This document shows positions 1-8,636 of a DNA stretch of 64,000 nt, piece by piece; position 1 is the first letter of the stretch; each line of letters opens with the position of its first letter. The stretch covers positions 47,924-111,923 of the forward strand of contig JBKHCS010000002.1 in NCBI GenBank assembly GCA_046541715.1. Reading direction: 5' to 3'. Under the pieces are notes generated by a model. The model was not told the DNA's origin, made no database searches, and saw only the letters and a list, made by a program, of their open reading frames with translations. The translations under genes and the position numbers were made by a program. The DNA comes from CAYPUT01 sp046541715 (GTDB lineage Bacteria; Spirochaetota; Spirochaetia; DSM-27196; PWMO01).

Positions 1-1476
1 CTCTTCTTCGTCGTTGTCTTCGATGTACCGAAGAAACTCGTACATCGTCTTTACCCGTTCGAAAAAGTTCCGCTCGGACTTGAACTGGTTAAAGGTCTTC
101 TCGGCGAAGCTGATCGGCTGATCCCGGACGACGAAGTGGTCGAGTTTGTCGGTAACAACTCCGAAATCCTGGTTGGTCTTGAGGATTTGCCGCGCCTTGG
201 TGCTCCAGGTGGACCACTCGCTCGGGGTCAGCACGTAGGGGACCAGCTCGCCCTTTATCTTCTTCATGTCCGCTGAGTTGTCGAGGCTCCGGATAACGGT
301 CTTGAGGGCCCACACGATGTCGTTCTTGACCTTCTTTCGTAGCTGTTCCTTCTTCGCGATGCTCCGGAGCACCCAGATATGATCCTTCGCTAGAATGTCG
401 AGGGCGGTGACGGCCATCTTCAGAGACATCTTGTGTTGCCGCTTCTTTACGAAATCGATGGTGATGGAGTCATCGTCCAGGTCCCGTATGATGCCGACGC
501 CCCAGGCGCGGTGGAATACAAAGTTTCCGGCGTCGAAGGCGATGTGCTTCTCGAAGTCGCTAATCGCGTCGTGGACATTCCGCCAGCTCTGATTCAGGTT
601 CGAAATTTTGATGTACTCGTCGAGGTGGCTGTGACCGGCGTACTTGGCCTGGTAGCATTCGATAATCTCTTTGCGGCCCCAGGGGTTCTTAGAATCGTAG
701 GAGAGTACCCGCCTGAGGATCTCTATAGCGGTGTCCCAGTCTCCTTTCTTCTTATAGTGCGGGTAGAGGTCCTCTAAGAGTTGAACCGCCCGGTCGGAGC
801 TGACGGTTTTTGCGATCTTTCCCTCGGCGTGGTAGAAGAACTCCCGGTCCTCCGGCGCGAACTGGATGAGCTTGTGCCAGACCTCTTTTACGTTATTGAA
901 GTTCTTCTTGTTGATGTACCGGTGGAGGGCCTTCTTGAAGTAATCGACGGCCTCTTCGGTCTTTCCCTCTTTCTCTTTCTGGTCGGCGAGATGCCGAACG
1001 ATGTCCGCTTCCTCGAAGTCGACCCGTATCAGCCGTTCCCAGACTTCGTACATCTTGTCGTACTGATTCTCGCTGTTGTAACAGTCCGCGAGGGTCCGTA
1101 AAGCGTACTTGTTCTCTCCGTACTCGAGAATTCTCGTTGCGAGGTACTCGACAATACCCCACTTGTGGTTGTCGGAGAAAATATTTATCAGGTTTACAAG
1201 GTTCCCGTCGTCGACCGCCTGTCGGCTTAGTCGGAGAATCCCCGCAAGGTAGAGTGCGATGATGCTGTTCTTCGTGTGCTGAAGGTGCTCTTCGCATACC
1301 TCCGCGACCTCTTCCTCGAGATCTTCCTCGAAGACTCCCTGGAGTACCTCGTCGAGTTCTTTGAAGTTGTTTATCGTATAGTTGTTAAGCGTCGCCCGGG
1401 TCCATTTTTCTTCATTAAGCAGCTCCCGGACCGCCGCGACTTGCTTCGCTTCACTCGTGACTTGCTGATCACTCAT
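1..1476 (-). CDS. greA: Spirochaete-type transcription elongation factor GreA, N-terminal part (gene cut by window edge)
   Basis: The frame starts at ATG 1476 behind an AAGGAG ribosome site and stays open through base 1, giving 492 residues without a stop. It opens MSDQQVTSEAKQVAAVREL and continues as helical, TPR-like sequence (about residues 40-290) followed by a basic region. From memory this matches the roughly 900-residue spirochaete proteins annotated GreA, in which a long helical N-terminal domain precedes the normal coiled-coil and FKBP-like GreA domains. GreA proper rescues backtracked RNA polymerase by stimulating transcript cleavage. Those catalytic domains would lie left of the window and are not seen here. 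The TPR gene at 1500-2450 lies 23 bp upstream on the same strand, so the two are probably cotranscribed. The gene family is likely; the GreA activity is inferred from family annotation. Confidence 0.75.
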   Translation of the reverse strand, partial: MSDQQVTSEAKQVAAVRELLNEEKWTRATLNNYTINNFKELDEVLQGVFEEDLEEEVAEVCEEHLQHTKNSIIALYLAGILRLSRQAVDDGNLVNLINIFSDNHKWGIVEYLATRILEYGENKYALRTLADCYNSENQYDKMYEVWERLIRVDFEEADIVRHLADQKEKEGKTEEAVDYFKKALHRYINKKNFNNVKEVWHKLIQFAPEDREFFYHAEGKIAKTVSSDRAVQLLEDLYPHYKKKGDWDTAIEILRRVLSYDSKNPWGRKEIIECYQAKYAGHSHLDEYIKISNLNQSWRNVHDAISDFEKHIAFDAGNFVFHRAWGVGIIRDLDDDSITIDFVKKRQHKMSLKMAVTALDILAKDHIWVLRSIAKKEQLRKKVKNDIVWALKTVIRSLDNSADMKKIKGELVPYVLTPSEWSTWSTKARQILKTNQDFGVVTDKLDHFVVRDQPISFAEKTFNQFKSERNFFERVKTMYEFLRYIEDNDEEE

Positions 1477-1499
1477 TAATTATTGTCTCCTTAGAAGAT

Positions 1500-2450
1500 C
1501 TAGTTGACGTACTGCTGATAGATCTCTGGGCTAATGCTGCGTATGCGCAAAAGAACGTCATCGATCTTTGCCGGATCTTCCTCACTATGGATGTAGTGGT
1601 CGATCAACCAAAAATAACGGTTTACCAGTCTCGGCGTCAGAACAGTTTGCGGATTTCGCGACTCCCCGTGCTCCCGTTCCAAAGCGTAGATCGACTGCTT
1701 GAGCTTCCCGTATTCGATTGACCGCAGTTCGCGTTTTACCGTAAACACACCAAACACTACGCCATAGACGGGTATCCACTCGGCCACAGCAGGGCCTTGA
1801 TATCCTAGCTCCTCCACTTTCTCTATCAGCTTTCGTATAAGCCCCGATTCCAAGGACGAGAGGTCCACACGATCGGGGCCGAGAAAAAAGGCCTCGCGAA
1901 AAAAGGCCTTCGATTTCTGGACGTTGTTGACCATCGCGTAGGAGTCGGCCAGTTCCGCCAGTATCGCCGGATCGTCGCGTTTCTGTGTGCAGGCCTCCTC
2001 CATAAATGCCACGGCCTTTTCGTAGTTACCAAGCCCCTTGTGGCACCGGCCGAGACGCCACAACAGGTCTCCGTCGTCGTTGTCCTTCAAGAGCCCCTGA
2101 AAGAGCTCTAGGGCACCACCAAATACGTGTTGTCGCAGAGCAAACAGACAGCGCTCACAGGGCTCTCCCCGGGCCGCTCCGGCAAACTGAATGAAGGGCT
2201 TCCATTGGGAGAGAAGGTACTCTCCCCTCTCGACGCCCTTGTCTATCCGGCTCGCGGCGTGTTGACGCTCTTGCCAGAAGTTGACATATTTCAGCGACGA
2301 AACGACCTCGTCATTGTCGAAGTCGACCGCAAGCGCGTCTTCAAGTGTTTGCATAGCTTCGTCTAGACGGTGTTGACGGATAAATGCAAAAGCCCTCAAC
2401 AAGAGCTCACCAACGGGGGTATCCTTGGTGTCGGCGCTTCCTTGGGACAT
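1500..2450 (-). CDS. TPR-repeat protein, cytoplasmic
   Basis: About 316 residues from ATG 2450; a TTG two codons upstream (2456) is an alternative. No signal peptide or membrane segment is visible. TPR-like helical pairs run through the middle: residues near WRLGRCHKGLGNYEKAVAF and ILAELADSYAMVNNVQKSK have the usual Leu/Gly/Tyr/Ala spacing. A Cys pair (CERC) occurs near residue 100. The C-terminus is a helical region with no motif I recognise. It lies directly upstream of greA and has its own good promoter, so it is probably the first gene of that operon. TPR proteins act as protein-interaction scaffolds; the partner is unknown. A link to transcription is only suggested by position. Confidence 0.8.
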   Translation of the reverse strand: MSQGSADTKDTPVGELLLRAFAFIRQHRLDEAMQTLEDALAVDFDNDEVVSSLKYVNFWQERQHAASRIDKGVERGEYLLSQWKPFIQFAGAARGEPCERCLFALRQHVFGGALELFQGLLKDNDDGDLLWRLGRCHKGLGNYEKAVAFMEEACTQKRDDPAILAELADSYAMVNNVQKSKAFFREAFFLGPDRVDLSSLESGLIRKLIEKVEELGYQGPAVAEWIPVYGVVFGVFTVKRELRSIEYGKLKQSIYALEREHGESRNPQTVLTPRLVNRYFWLIDHYIHSEEDPAKIDDVLLRIRSISPEIYQQYVN

Positions 2451-2478
2451 ACTCAACGGTAGTTCTTCTCGTACAATT

Positions 2479-2506
2479 AATATACCATGAGGCGGCGGAG
2501 AGTCAA
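2479..2506 (-). promoter_or_regulatory. Sigma-70-type promoter for TPR-greA operon
   Basis: On the minus strand TTGACT (2506-2501), a 16-bp spacer and TATATT (2484-2479). Transcription would start near 2472, giving a leader of about 20 nt to ATG 2450. Confidence 0.6.
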
Positions 2507-2576
2507 CGCTACCAGTACCTTGGCGGATTCAGCTAGGGTACCAGGCGGTCGACAATGTTACAAGAGGTAGTACGTA

Positions 2577-3524
2577 GTGACAATTAGGAAGACCCTTGTA
2601 CTTGTTTCGCTTTTTCTTGTCATCCTCGGCGGGACGGTCGGCTCCCAGGAAACGGCGCGCGGCTTCCAAATCTTGGACCAGGGAATCGAGCGTTTTAGCG
2701 AAGGTGACTATCGGCAGGCCATTTTGCTCTTTCGGGAGCTTCTCTTGGATCCGGAATACGAGCGGTACCACGGTGACGCTTACTTCTGGATCGCCAAATC
2801 GGCCCTCGGTCTAGGGCAACTCGAAGAGGCCTCCCGGAACCTCGAGTACTTTTTGGCTAACTATCCCTCTCACCCCAACTACGAGGAAGCCACCTACCAA
2901 CGAGGACGCCTGGTGTTTCTTCAAGGCGATTTCGAGGCGGCGATCCAGCTGTTCTCGGCCTTCGTCGAAGAGTTTCCCGACTCCCCCTACGTTGCAAATG
3001 CCGTCTACTGGAGCGGTGAATCGCTCTTTTCTCTGGGGCAGTACGATCGGGCCCAAGAGCTCTTTGCCCGGGTCATTCAAGAGTACCCCCGAAGCCACCG
3101 TGTCGAGGCCGCTCGATACCGTCTGTCGCTCATCGACCTCACGAAGCGGGAGAATGAGCTTCTTAAGCTCCTGAGGTGGAGCCACGAGGAGTACCTCCAG
3201 GCCCTCGAAGAGTTCGAACGGCAGGAACGGTCTCTCGACGAAGCGGTAGGTGCCTATCAAGAGAGCCTCGCAAGACAGTCCCCCGGCGACTTTCGGTCGG
3301 AGATCCTCCGTCTCGAGGCTCAGATAGCGGAATTGGAAGAGGAGATTGCCGCCAAGGAGGATGAGATCAGGCAACTGCAATTCGCCCTCGACCGAAGCGG
3401 CCGAGTCGGCAGCGAAGGCGAGGCGGAATTACTCCGGCGGAGCCGGCTTCTCGACATAAAGGCGCAGACCCTTCGTCTCAAGGAAGAGCTGCTCCTCTCC
3501 ATCGAAAACCGGGAGGGACAATAG
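2577..3524 (+). CDS. Exported TPR / coiled-coil protein (YbgF/BamD-like repeats)
   Basis: 315 residues from GTG 2577, with AGAGG about 9 nt upstream. An N-terminal signal peptide is clear (hydrophobic LVLVSLFLVILGG, then small residues before about residue 24), so the protein is periplasmic or surface-linked. Residues about 30-185 contain four to five TPR units of the kind seen in YbgF and BamD (FSEGDYRQAILLFRELL; LFSLGQYDRAQELFARVI). Residues about 190-315 are charged and predicted coiled coil, with long Glu/Arg heptads. It has no lipobox Cys, unlike BamD. The next gene begins on the base after its stop, so the two are translationally linked. It is likely an envelope scaffold; the exact role is unknown. 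Confidence 0.85.
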   Translation: MTIRKTLVLVSLFLVILGGTVGSQETARGFQILDQGIERFSEGDYRQAILLFRELLLDPEYERYHGDAYFWIAKSALGLGQLEEASRNLEYFLANYPSHPNYEEATYQRGRLVFLQGDFEAAIQLFSAFVEEFPDSPYVANAVYWSGESLFSLGQYDRAQELFARVIQEYPRSHRVEAARYRLSLIDLTKRENELLKLLRWSHEEYLQALEEFERQERSLDEAVGAYQESLARQSPGDFRSEILRLEAQIAELEEEIAAKEDEIRQLQFALDRSGRVGSEGEAELLRRSRLLDIKAQTLRLKEELLLSIENREGQ

Positions 3525-4598
3525 GTGAACGTCAGAGCAGCGGTCCTATCTTTCGTGGCGCTCGCGTCGCTCTGGTTTCTTCCACCCTCTCTGGGGGCCC
3601 TGGAGCTTCGGGAAGGGCTGGTTCGACTCGAGTTGGACGAGGAAGCCGGATCATTCTCTCTCTATTATCTTGCCGACATCGCGGCAAACCGGTACGTCCC
3701 TCTCTTTTTCGACCAGGACCCGGAAACCTCGGGTACCGCGGTTCTCGACGGAAACCAGTTCCATCGCCTCGGCGCATCCGGAGGGTTCAGTCTCGAGACA
3801 CGCAGGACACGGGAGGGAGGAAGGTTTATGTGGACTTCGGGTAGTATCGAAGTCATCCAGGACTTCTCCTTCGTCGCCTCCCGAGGTTCCCGGTTGGCCA
3901 ACGGCGTTCAAATAGTGACCACCGTGGCCAATCGCTCGGAGGAGACGAGGAATATCGGTCTCCGGATTCTTTTGGACACAACCCTCGGAGAGGCCCAACC
4001 GGCTCATTTTCTGGTGGACGGTGAGGAGGAAGTTACCCGGGAGACGAGTGTCTCTTCGGCCCGTTACTGGGTTTCTCCGTCGGCGAACACACCGGGCCTT
4101 GGGCTTCGGTACTCCCTGAGGGGCGACGGCGTAAGCCGTCCGGACCGGGTGGTTTTTGCCAATTGGAAGCGGTTAGTCGAGTCGAGTTGGGATTACGCGG
4201 TCCGGGAAAGCCGGACTTTCAGCCTTCTTCCGTATTCGATCAACGACTCGGCGGCGGCGATGTATTACGGCCCCCGGCGGGTCGCCCCGGATGAGCGCTT
4301 TACCGTTGTCTCGGTAATGGGATCCGCCGGAAGCGGAAGCTTCGCCGCTACCCAGGGCTCCCAGGGACCCCTGGAGTCTCTCTTCCGGGACACGACGGAA
4401 GAGGGCCGGATAACCTCCGGGGGGAGTCTCGAGGAGGAAGTGGTCGCGGTTAACGATCTTCTGGCGGAGATCGACGAGATCTTGTCCCAGGAGGGGGGAC
4501 CGTCCGAGGAGGACGTCGAAGTAGTCCGTCGCATCTACGAGGAACTTCGGCGGCGCGCCGAGACGACCCGTAGCGGACCCGGTGATCGATCCCAATAA
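3525..4598 (+). CDS. Exported protein of unknown function
   Basis: 357 residues from GTG 3525, which abuts the stop codon of the preceding gene. Residues 1-25 form a signal peptide (VLSFVALASLWFLPPSLGA). The body is beta-rich (short alternating hydrophobic strands) up to about residue 290 and ends in a helical, Glu/Arg-rich tail. I recognise no catalytic motif or named family. Its place between two TPR proteins, with a zero-base gap upstream and a 17-bp overlap downstream, suggests the three proteins work together in the envelope. A polysaccharide-binding or folding role is possible, but nothing in the sequence proves one. Confidence 0.8.
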   Translation: MNVRAAVLSFVALASLWFLPPSLGALELREGLVRLELDEEAGSFSLYYLADIAANRYVPLFFDQDPETSGTAVLDGNQFHRLGASGGFSLETRRTREGGRFMWTSGSIEVIQDFSFVASRGSRLANGVQIVTTVANRSEETRNIGLRILLDTTLGEAQPAHFLVDGEEEVTRETSVSSARYWVSPSANTPGLGLRYSLRGDGVSRPDRVVFANWKRLVESSWDYAVRESRTFSLLPYSINDSAAAMYYGPRRVAPDERFTVVSVMGSAGSGSFAATQGSQGPLESLFRDTTEEGRITSGGSLEEEVVAVNDLLAEIDEILSQEGGPSEEDVEVVRRIYEELRRRAETTRSGPGDRSQ

Positions 4599-5688
4599 GG
4601 CCCTCTCCCGAGCCGAGCGGCTCTACCGGCAGGGAAAGTACACCGACGTAATCCATCTTCTCGAGCCGCAAGTCTTTCTGTTCCGGGACGAAACCCGGTT
4701 CTATCACCTTCTCGGTATGGCGTGTCTCCAAGCTCAAGACCTTGGAGGCGCGGAAACCTACCTCTCCCGGGCCGTCGACCTTACGCCGGAGGCGGTCGAT
4801 TCGCGCCTCGCCCTGGCCGCCCTCCGAGCACGGAAGGGCGAGGTCCAGCGGGCGATGAGAGACTGGCTGGCCGTCAAGGAAGTGGATCCGAAGAACCGAA
4901 TCGCTCAGAGCGGTCTCGACCTTGTCCGGAAAAGCGAGACCGAAAGTGCCGTACAACGGACTCTCCACGGCAAGACGTTCGGGCAGTATCTGCCGGCACC
5001 GAGGCTCCGTGCCGGACGGAGCCTTCTCCTTCTTGCGGCGGTGGCGACCGTCGTTCTCGGCTCCTGGCTTGTCGTCTACGTTGTCGACCAGGGTGTCTTC
5101 GACGGGTCGCGAGGGGAGCCGCGCCCCGGTGACGAATTGCTGATCCTCGAAGATGATTCGGTCGACGATTTGGTCGCTTACTCCGGAAGCTTCCGTTACA
5201 CCTACACCGAAGACGAAATCGAACAGCTTGTTCTCGAGCTCCGGGAGTACTTCCACGACGAGCGGGACAACCTTGCCCGGAGACACGCCAACCGGCTTCT
5301 CTTATCGAACGCTTCGACCGAGATAAAGCGCAGGGTGTCGCTACTGAGTGACTATTTCCGGGTACCGGACCTGGTCGGTTTGGAGGACAACTTTGAGTAT
5401 TCCGACGTAGCGGCGGAGCCTTGGCTCTACCAAGGCTGTTACGTAAAGTGGCGGGGGAGGGTCGCGAACCTCGAAGTCTCAGACGACGTCATCGCCTTCG
5501 ATTTTCTCGTAGGGTTCGAAGAGGGACGGGTGCTCCAGGGGATGGTCCCAACGCGCTTCTTCTTCGGAGTATCGGTGGAGCCGGGTACCAATGTCGAGCT
5601 TCTCGGCGAGATAACCAACGTGGAGGCAGGGTCGTTTGCCTTGCGAGGTGAGGCTGTCCGCCTTCTCGGTACGGAAGCCGACCGGTGA
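4582..5688 (+). CDS. Membrane-anchored TPR protein
   Basis: 368 residues from GTG 4582, overlapping the previous gene by 17 bp. The N-terminal 120 residues hold three TPR-like units (RLYRQGKYTDVIHLLEPQ; GMACLQAQDLGGAETYLSRA). A single transmembrane segment follows (LLLLAAVATVVLGSWLVVYV, about residues 145-165). About 200 residues then follow, acidic at first and ending in a beta-rich domain. With cytoplasmic TPRs and one membrane segment, the C-terminal domain should face the periplasm. It overlaps dtd by 4 bp (GTGA), but coupling to Dtd is probably only operon architecture. The function is unknown. Confidence 0.82.
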   Translation: MIDPNKALSRAERLYRQGKYTDVIHLLEPQVFLFRDETRFYHLLGMACLQAQDLGGAETYLSRAVDLTPEAVDSRLALAALRARKGEVQRAMRDWLAVKEVDPKNRIAQSGLDLVRKSETESAVQRTLHGKTFGQYLPAPRLRAGRSLLLLAAVATVVLGSWLVVYVVDQGVFDGSRGEPRPGDELLILEDDSVDDLVAYSGSFRYTYTEDEIEQLVLELREYFHDERDNLARRHANRLLLSNASTEIKRRVSLLSDYFRVPDLVGLEDNFEYSDVAAEPWLYQGCYVKWRGRVANLEVSDDVIAFDFLVGFEEGRVLQGMVPTRFFFGVSVEPGTNVELLGEITNVEAGSFALRGEAVRLLGTEADR

Positions 5689-6140
5689 GGGCGGTAGTTC
5701 AGCGCGTCGCCGCCGCTTCCGTGCTTCTGAAGGCGACGGGAGAAACCACGGGGGCAATCGGCCGGGGAATTCTCGCCTATGTCGGCGTGATGAAAGGTGA
5801 CGCCCCGGCAGACGTGCAGTGGATGGCCGAGAAACTCTCGGGACTCCGTATCTTCGAGGACGACGCAGGAAAGATGAATCTCTCGGTCTCGGAGACCGGA
5901 GGAGAGATTCTTCTGGTTTCGCAGTTTACCCTCGGAGGGGACGCCCGGAAAGGGCGCCGTCCGTCCTTCAATAACGCAGAGGAACCGGGGATAGCCGAAG
6001 AGGTTCTCTCTACTCTGGTGGACGCCTTGTCGCTCCAGGGACAACGGGTCGCGACCGGCCGTTTCGGTGCGGGTATGACGGTCAGGTGCGACGTCGACGG
6101 ACCGGTCACTATCCTTGTCGATTCGAAGAAAGCATTCTAG
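5685..6140 (+). CDS. dtd: D-aminoacyl-tRNA deacylase
   Basis: 151 residues, normal for Dtd (about 145-150). It hydrolyses the ester bond of D-aminoacyl-tRNA and of glycyl-tRNA-Ala, clearing mischarged tRNA in the cytoplasm. The opening MRAVVQRV and the first active-site motif SQFTL followed by GGDARKGRRPSF are plain. The second motif contains the Gly-cisPro pair (DGPVT, near residue 140), but the Asn before it in most Dtd proteins is Val here (DVDGPVT). The start is a GTG sharing four bases with the upstream stop. It is the last gene of the plus-strand run; prs converges from the other side 23 bp on. Confidence 0.95.
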   Translation: MRAVVQRVAAASVLLKATGETTGAIGRGILAYVGVMKGDAPADVQWMAEKLSGLRIFEDDAGKMNLSVSETGGEILLVSQFTLGGDARKGRRPSFNNAEEPGIAEEVLSTLVDALSLQGQRVATGRFGAGMTVRCDVDGPVTILVDSKKAF

Positions 6141-6163
6141 GGCAGGAGCACCTACCGGGGACC

Positions 6164-7267
6164 TTACATGAACAAGCGCATCGAGCTCAGATAATCCATT
6201 GCGTTGAACTCGTCGAAGAAGGGCGAGAGGCTCCCCTCGTCGTTGAGGCGTTTCACGATCTCGGCGCTTCTCCGGGCCGAGGAGACAACGTGGAGGAAGG
6301 GCATCTGGTCCCGGAGGCTGCTCGTGCAGGGGACGGTGTCGAGGACCACGACGCTGTTGAGGATTTTCTCCTCGTAGAGGGAGGTCAACCGCTCGATGGC
6401 GGGGTTCGAAAAGACGGGATGGATTGCGGCAATGTTGATCCGGGAGACGCCCCGATCGGCAAGCTCCCGGACCAAGGTATAGACCGAACCCCCGGTATCT
6501 ATCATGTCGTCGACAATCCATATCTCCTTACCCTCGATCGGACTATCGGTAAGGATGTCGATGGAATCTACCGTATTGGTCTTGGTATAGTCGCGGTGCT
6601 TATGGGCGATGATGAGAGGGGTGTTGAAGGCGGCGGCGTACTTCTTGGCGAGACTTTCGCTGCCGGCGTCGACGGAGCAGAACACCCATTGCCCTTGGAT
6701 GACCTGGGTCAGATTCTCCTTGGTCTTGATAAACTTGTCGGTTAGGTATTCCTCGACCAGGCTGCCGGCGGGAACATCGTCGATTGAGCAGATGTCCGGA
6801 TCGACGATGGTCTTCGACTTATCCGAATGGAGTTGGTAAGTAATAATGTGGTCCACTCCGAGGCTGACCAAGGTCTTGTAGTGGATCCAGAAGCCGACGG
6901 AGTTCCTCCGGGTGGTCCGGTCGGACCGGGAGGCGCTGCAGAAGGGCTCGAAGAGGGTGATCCTCGCCGGCTGGGCGCGTTTGAGGGCGTCGATGGCGTG
7001 GTAGAGCTCCATCTTGTTCTCTTCCACCGTAAGGTTTAGGTCGTTGCGACCCGCGTTACCGAAGAGAAAGACATCCTTTCCTCGAACCGATGTCTTGACC
7101 TCGACTTCCATCTCGCCGTCGGCAAAACGGACCGCCGCAAGGCTGTCAACCCTGTCTCGTAGATTCCGGTGGCCCCGATAGTCCGGGAAGGTCTCCAATT
7201 GATACGCGACGCGGCCCGCGTAGTCGACCATGGACCGGGTAGCCACCACCAAAAGCTCACCACGCAC
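6164..7267 (-). CDS. prs: Ribose-phosphate pyrophosphokinase (PRPP synthase), divergent type
   Basis: 367 residues, longer than the usual 310-320. The enzyme makes PRPP from ribose 5-phosphate and ATP for nucleotide, His and Trp synthesis. The PRPP-binding loop IVDDMIDTGGS (near residue 250) and the FADGEMEVEV and ELYHAIDALKRA segments identify the family. The loop that is normally YARQDRK reads SASRSDRTTRR, and the segment after YQLHSDKS is altered, so the ATP and phosphate contacts differ from the classical enzyme. The GTG start lies 6 nt after a TATATA -10 box and has no ribosome site, so the mRNA is probably leaderless. The gene is divergent from recA. Confidence 0.88.
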   Translation of the reverse strand: MRGELLVVATRSMVDYAGRVAYQLETFPDYRGHRNLRDRVDSLAAVRFADGEMEVEVKTSVRGKDVFLFGNAGRNDLNLTVEENKMELYHAIDALKRAQPARITLFEPFCSASRSDRTTRRNSVGFWIHYKTLVSLGVDHIITYQLHSDKSKTIVDPDICSIDDVPAGSLVEEYLTDKFIKTKENLTQVIQGQWVFCSVDAGSESLAKKYAAAFNTPLIIAHKHRDYTKTNTVDSIDILTDSPIEGKEIWIVDDMIDTGGSVYTLVRELADRGVSRINIAAIHPVFSNPAIERLTSLYEEKILNSVVVLDTVPCTSSLRDQMPFLHVVSSARRSAEIVKRLNDEGSLSPFFDEFNAMDYLSSMRLFM

Positions 7268-7273
7268 GGCACC

Positions 7274-7302
7274 TATATAGCACGGGAGCGTCGGAGCGTC
7301 CA
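7274..7302 (-). promoter_or_regulatory. Promoter of prs
   Basis: Minus strand: TGGACG (7302-7297), 17-bp spacer, TATATA (7279-7274). The start codon first base (7267) falls at the expected transcription start. Confidence 0.5.
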
Positions 7303-7328
7303 GGAGAAGGGTGAGGCGACGGCCGCTA

Positions 7329-7358
7329 TTGACCCGCTAGGATGGGAGGAAATAGTAT
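7329..7358 (+). promoter_or_regulatory. Promoter of recA operon
   Basis: TTGACC (7329-7334), 18-bp spacer, TAGTAT (7353-7358). This predicts a leader of about 85 nt before the recA ATG. I found no clear LexA-type operator in 7268-7451. Confidence 0.45.
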
Positions 7359-7451
7359 TGCGTTGAATTCTGCGGTAGATCAGCGCCGTATTCCTCTGTG
7401 GAGGTGTTCTACATGGTGCTGACAAAGAACCGAGTCGCGCAAGGGGACGCA

Positions 7452-8633
7452 ATGGCAAAAAGCGATACGACGGCAGAGGCCGGCCGGAAGAGAGAAGAGA
7501 AGGATAAGGCCCTCGAAGCGGCGAAGCTGCAGATAGAGAAGCAGTTCGGAAAGGGCTCCCTGATGAAGCTCGGCGAAGGGGTCGACGTCCGGGGGATCCA
7601 GGTTATTCCGTCCGGGTCTATTCTTCTCGACGAGGCCCTCGGGCTCGGGGGATATCCCAAGGGCAGGGTTATCGAGATATACGGACCCGAGTCCTCCGGA
7701 AAGACAACTCTTGCCCTCCACGCCATCGCCGAGGCCCAGAAGCTCGGCGGTATCGCGGCGTTCATCGACGCAGAGCACGCTCTCGATCCGGTCTACGCCG
7801 GAAATCTTGGCGTGAACATCGACGAGCTCTGGGTTTCTCAGCCCGACACGGGCGAACAGGCTCTCGAGATCGCGGAATCCCTCGTCCGTTCCGCCGCGGT
7901 AGACATTATCGTCGTCGACTCGGTTGCCGCCTTGACGCCCCAGGCGGAGATCGAAGGCGACATGGGGGACTCCCATATGGGGCTCCAGGCCCGTCTGATG
8001 AGCCAAGCTTTGCGTAAGCTGACGGCCACCATCTCGAAGTCCGGAACTTGTCTCATTTTTATCAACCAGATCCGGATGAAGATAGGGGTGATGTTCGGGA
8101 ATCCGGAGACCACAACCGGTGGAAAGGCGCTTAAGTTCTATTCCTCCGTTCGCCTCGAGGTCCGGAGAATCGAAACGATTACCAAAGGCGCCGACGAGGC
8201 GATCGGCAACCGGGTCCGGGTGAAGGTTGTCAAGAACAAGGTTGCACCGCCGTTCAAGAAAGTCGAGATGGAGATTATCTTCGGAAAAGGGATCTCCTAC
8301 TGGGGGAGCCTCCTCGACGGCGCCCTTAAGCTCGACCTAATCAAAAAGAGCGGCAGTTGGTATTCCTACGGCGAGGAGCGGGTGGGGCAGGGGCGGGACA
8401 ACGCCCGGCAGTTTCTCGAAGAGCATCAGGATATCGCCATGGAGATAGAAGCTAAGATTCGCGCGGCTCTCTTTCCACCGCTTCCACCCCGGGGGGCTAA
8501 AGCCGCGGAAGAGACCGCCGCCCCGGCCGCCGTTGATGCTTCGGCTACGGAGACCGAGAAGGGGAAAGGCTCCGGCCTCGCGCACCGGGCCAAAGAGGCC
8601 GCCGGCACGAGCGGCGAAGAGGAACTCTTTTAA
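7452..8633 (+). CDS. recA: Recombinase RecA
   Basis: 393 residues from ATG 7452, which has AAGGGGA 6 nt upstream. An in-frame ATG at 7398 would add 18 residues outside the conserved fold and is not preferred. RecA forms ATP-dependent filaments on single-stranded DNA for strand exchange and SOS signalling. Walker A is GPESSGKTT (near residue 78), Walker B is IIVVDSVAAL, and the loop segments GDSHMGLQARLMSQALRK and NQIRMKIGVMFGNPETT are canonical. The C-terminal 45 residues are an Ala/Glu-rich acidic tail. It heads the operon recA-folK-scpA-scpB-rluB-cmk-rpsA, with 3 bp to folK. Confidence 0.98.
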   Translation: MAKSDTTAEAGRKREEKDKALEAAKLQIEKQFGKGSLMKLGEGVDVRGIQVIPSGSILLDEALGLGGYPKGRVIEIYGPESSGKTTLALHAIAEAQKLGGIAAFIDAEHALDPVYAGNLGVNIDELWVSQPDTGEQALEIAESLVRSAAVDIIVVDSVAALTPQAEIEGDMGDSHMGLQARLMSQALRKLTATISKSGTCLIFINQIRMKIGVMFGNPETTTGGKALKFYSSVRLEVRRIETITKGADEAIGNRVRVKVVKNKVAPPFKKVEMEIIFGKGISYWGSLLDGALKLDLIKKSGSWYSYGEERVGQGRDNARQFLEEHQDIAMEIEAKIRAALFPPLPPRGAKAAEETAAPAAVDASATETEKGKGSGLAHRAKEAAGTSGEEELF

Positions 8634-8636
8634 GGC

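Noticed and set aside
7268..7451. SOS operator upstream of recA
   Set aside because: No GAAC-N4-GTTC or CTGT-N8-ACAG palindrome was found; the spirochaete LexA site is not known well enough to call a weaker match.
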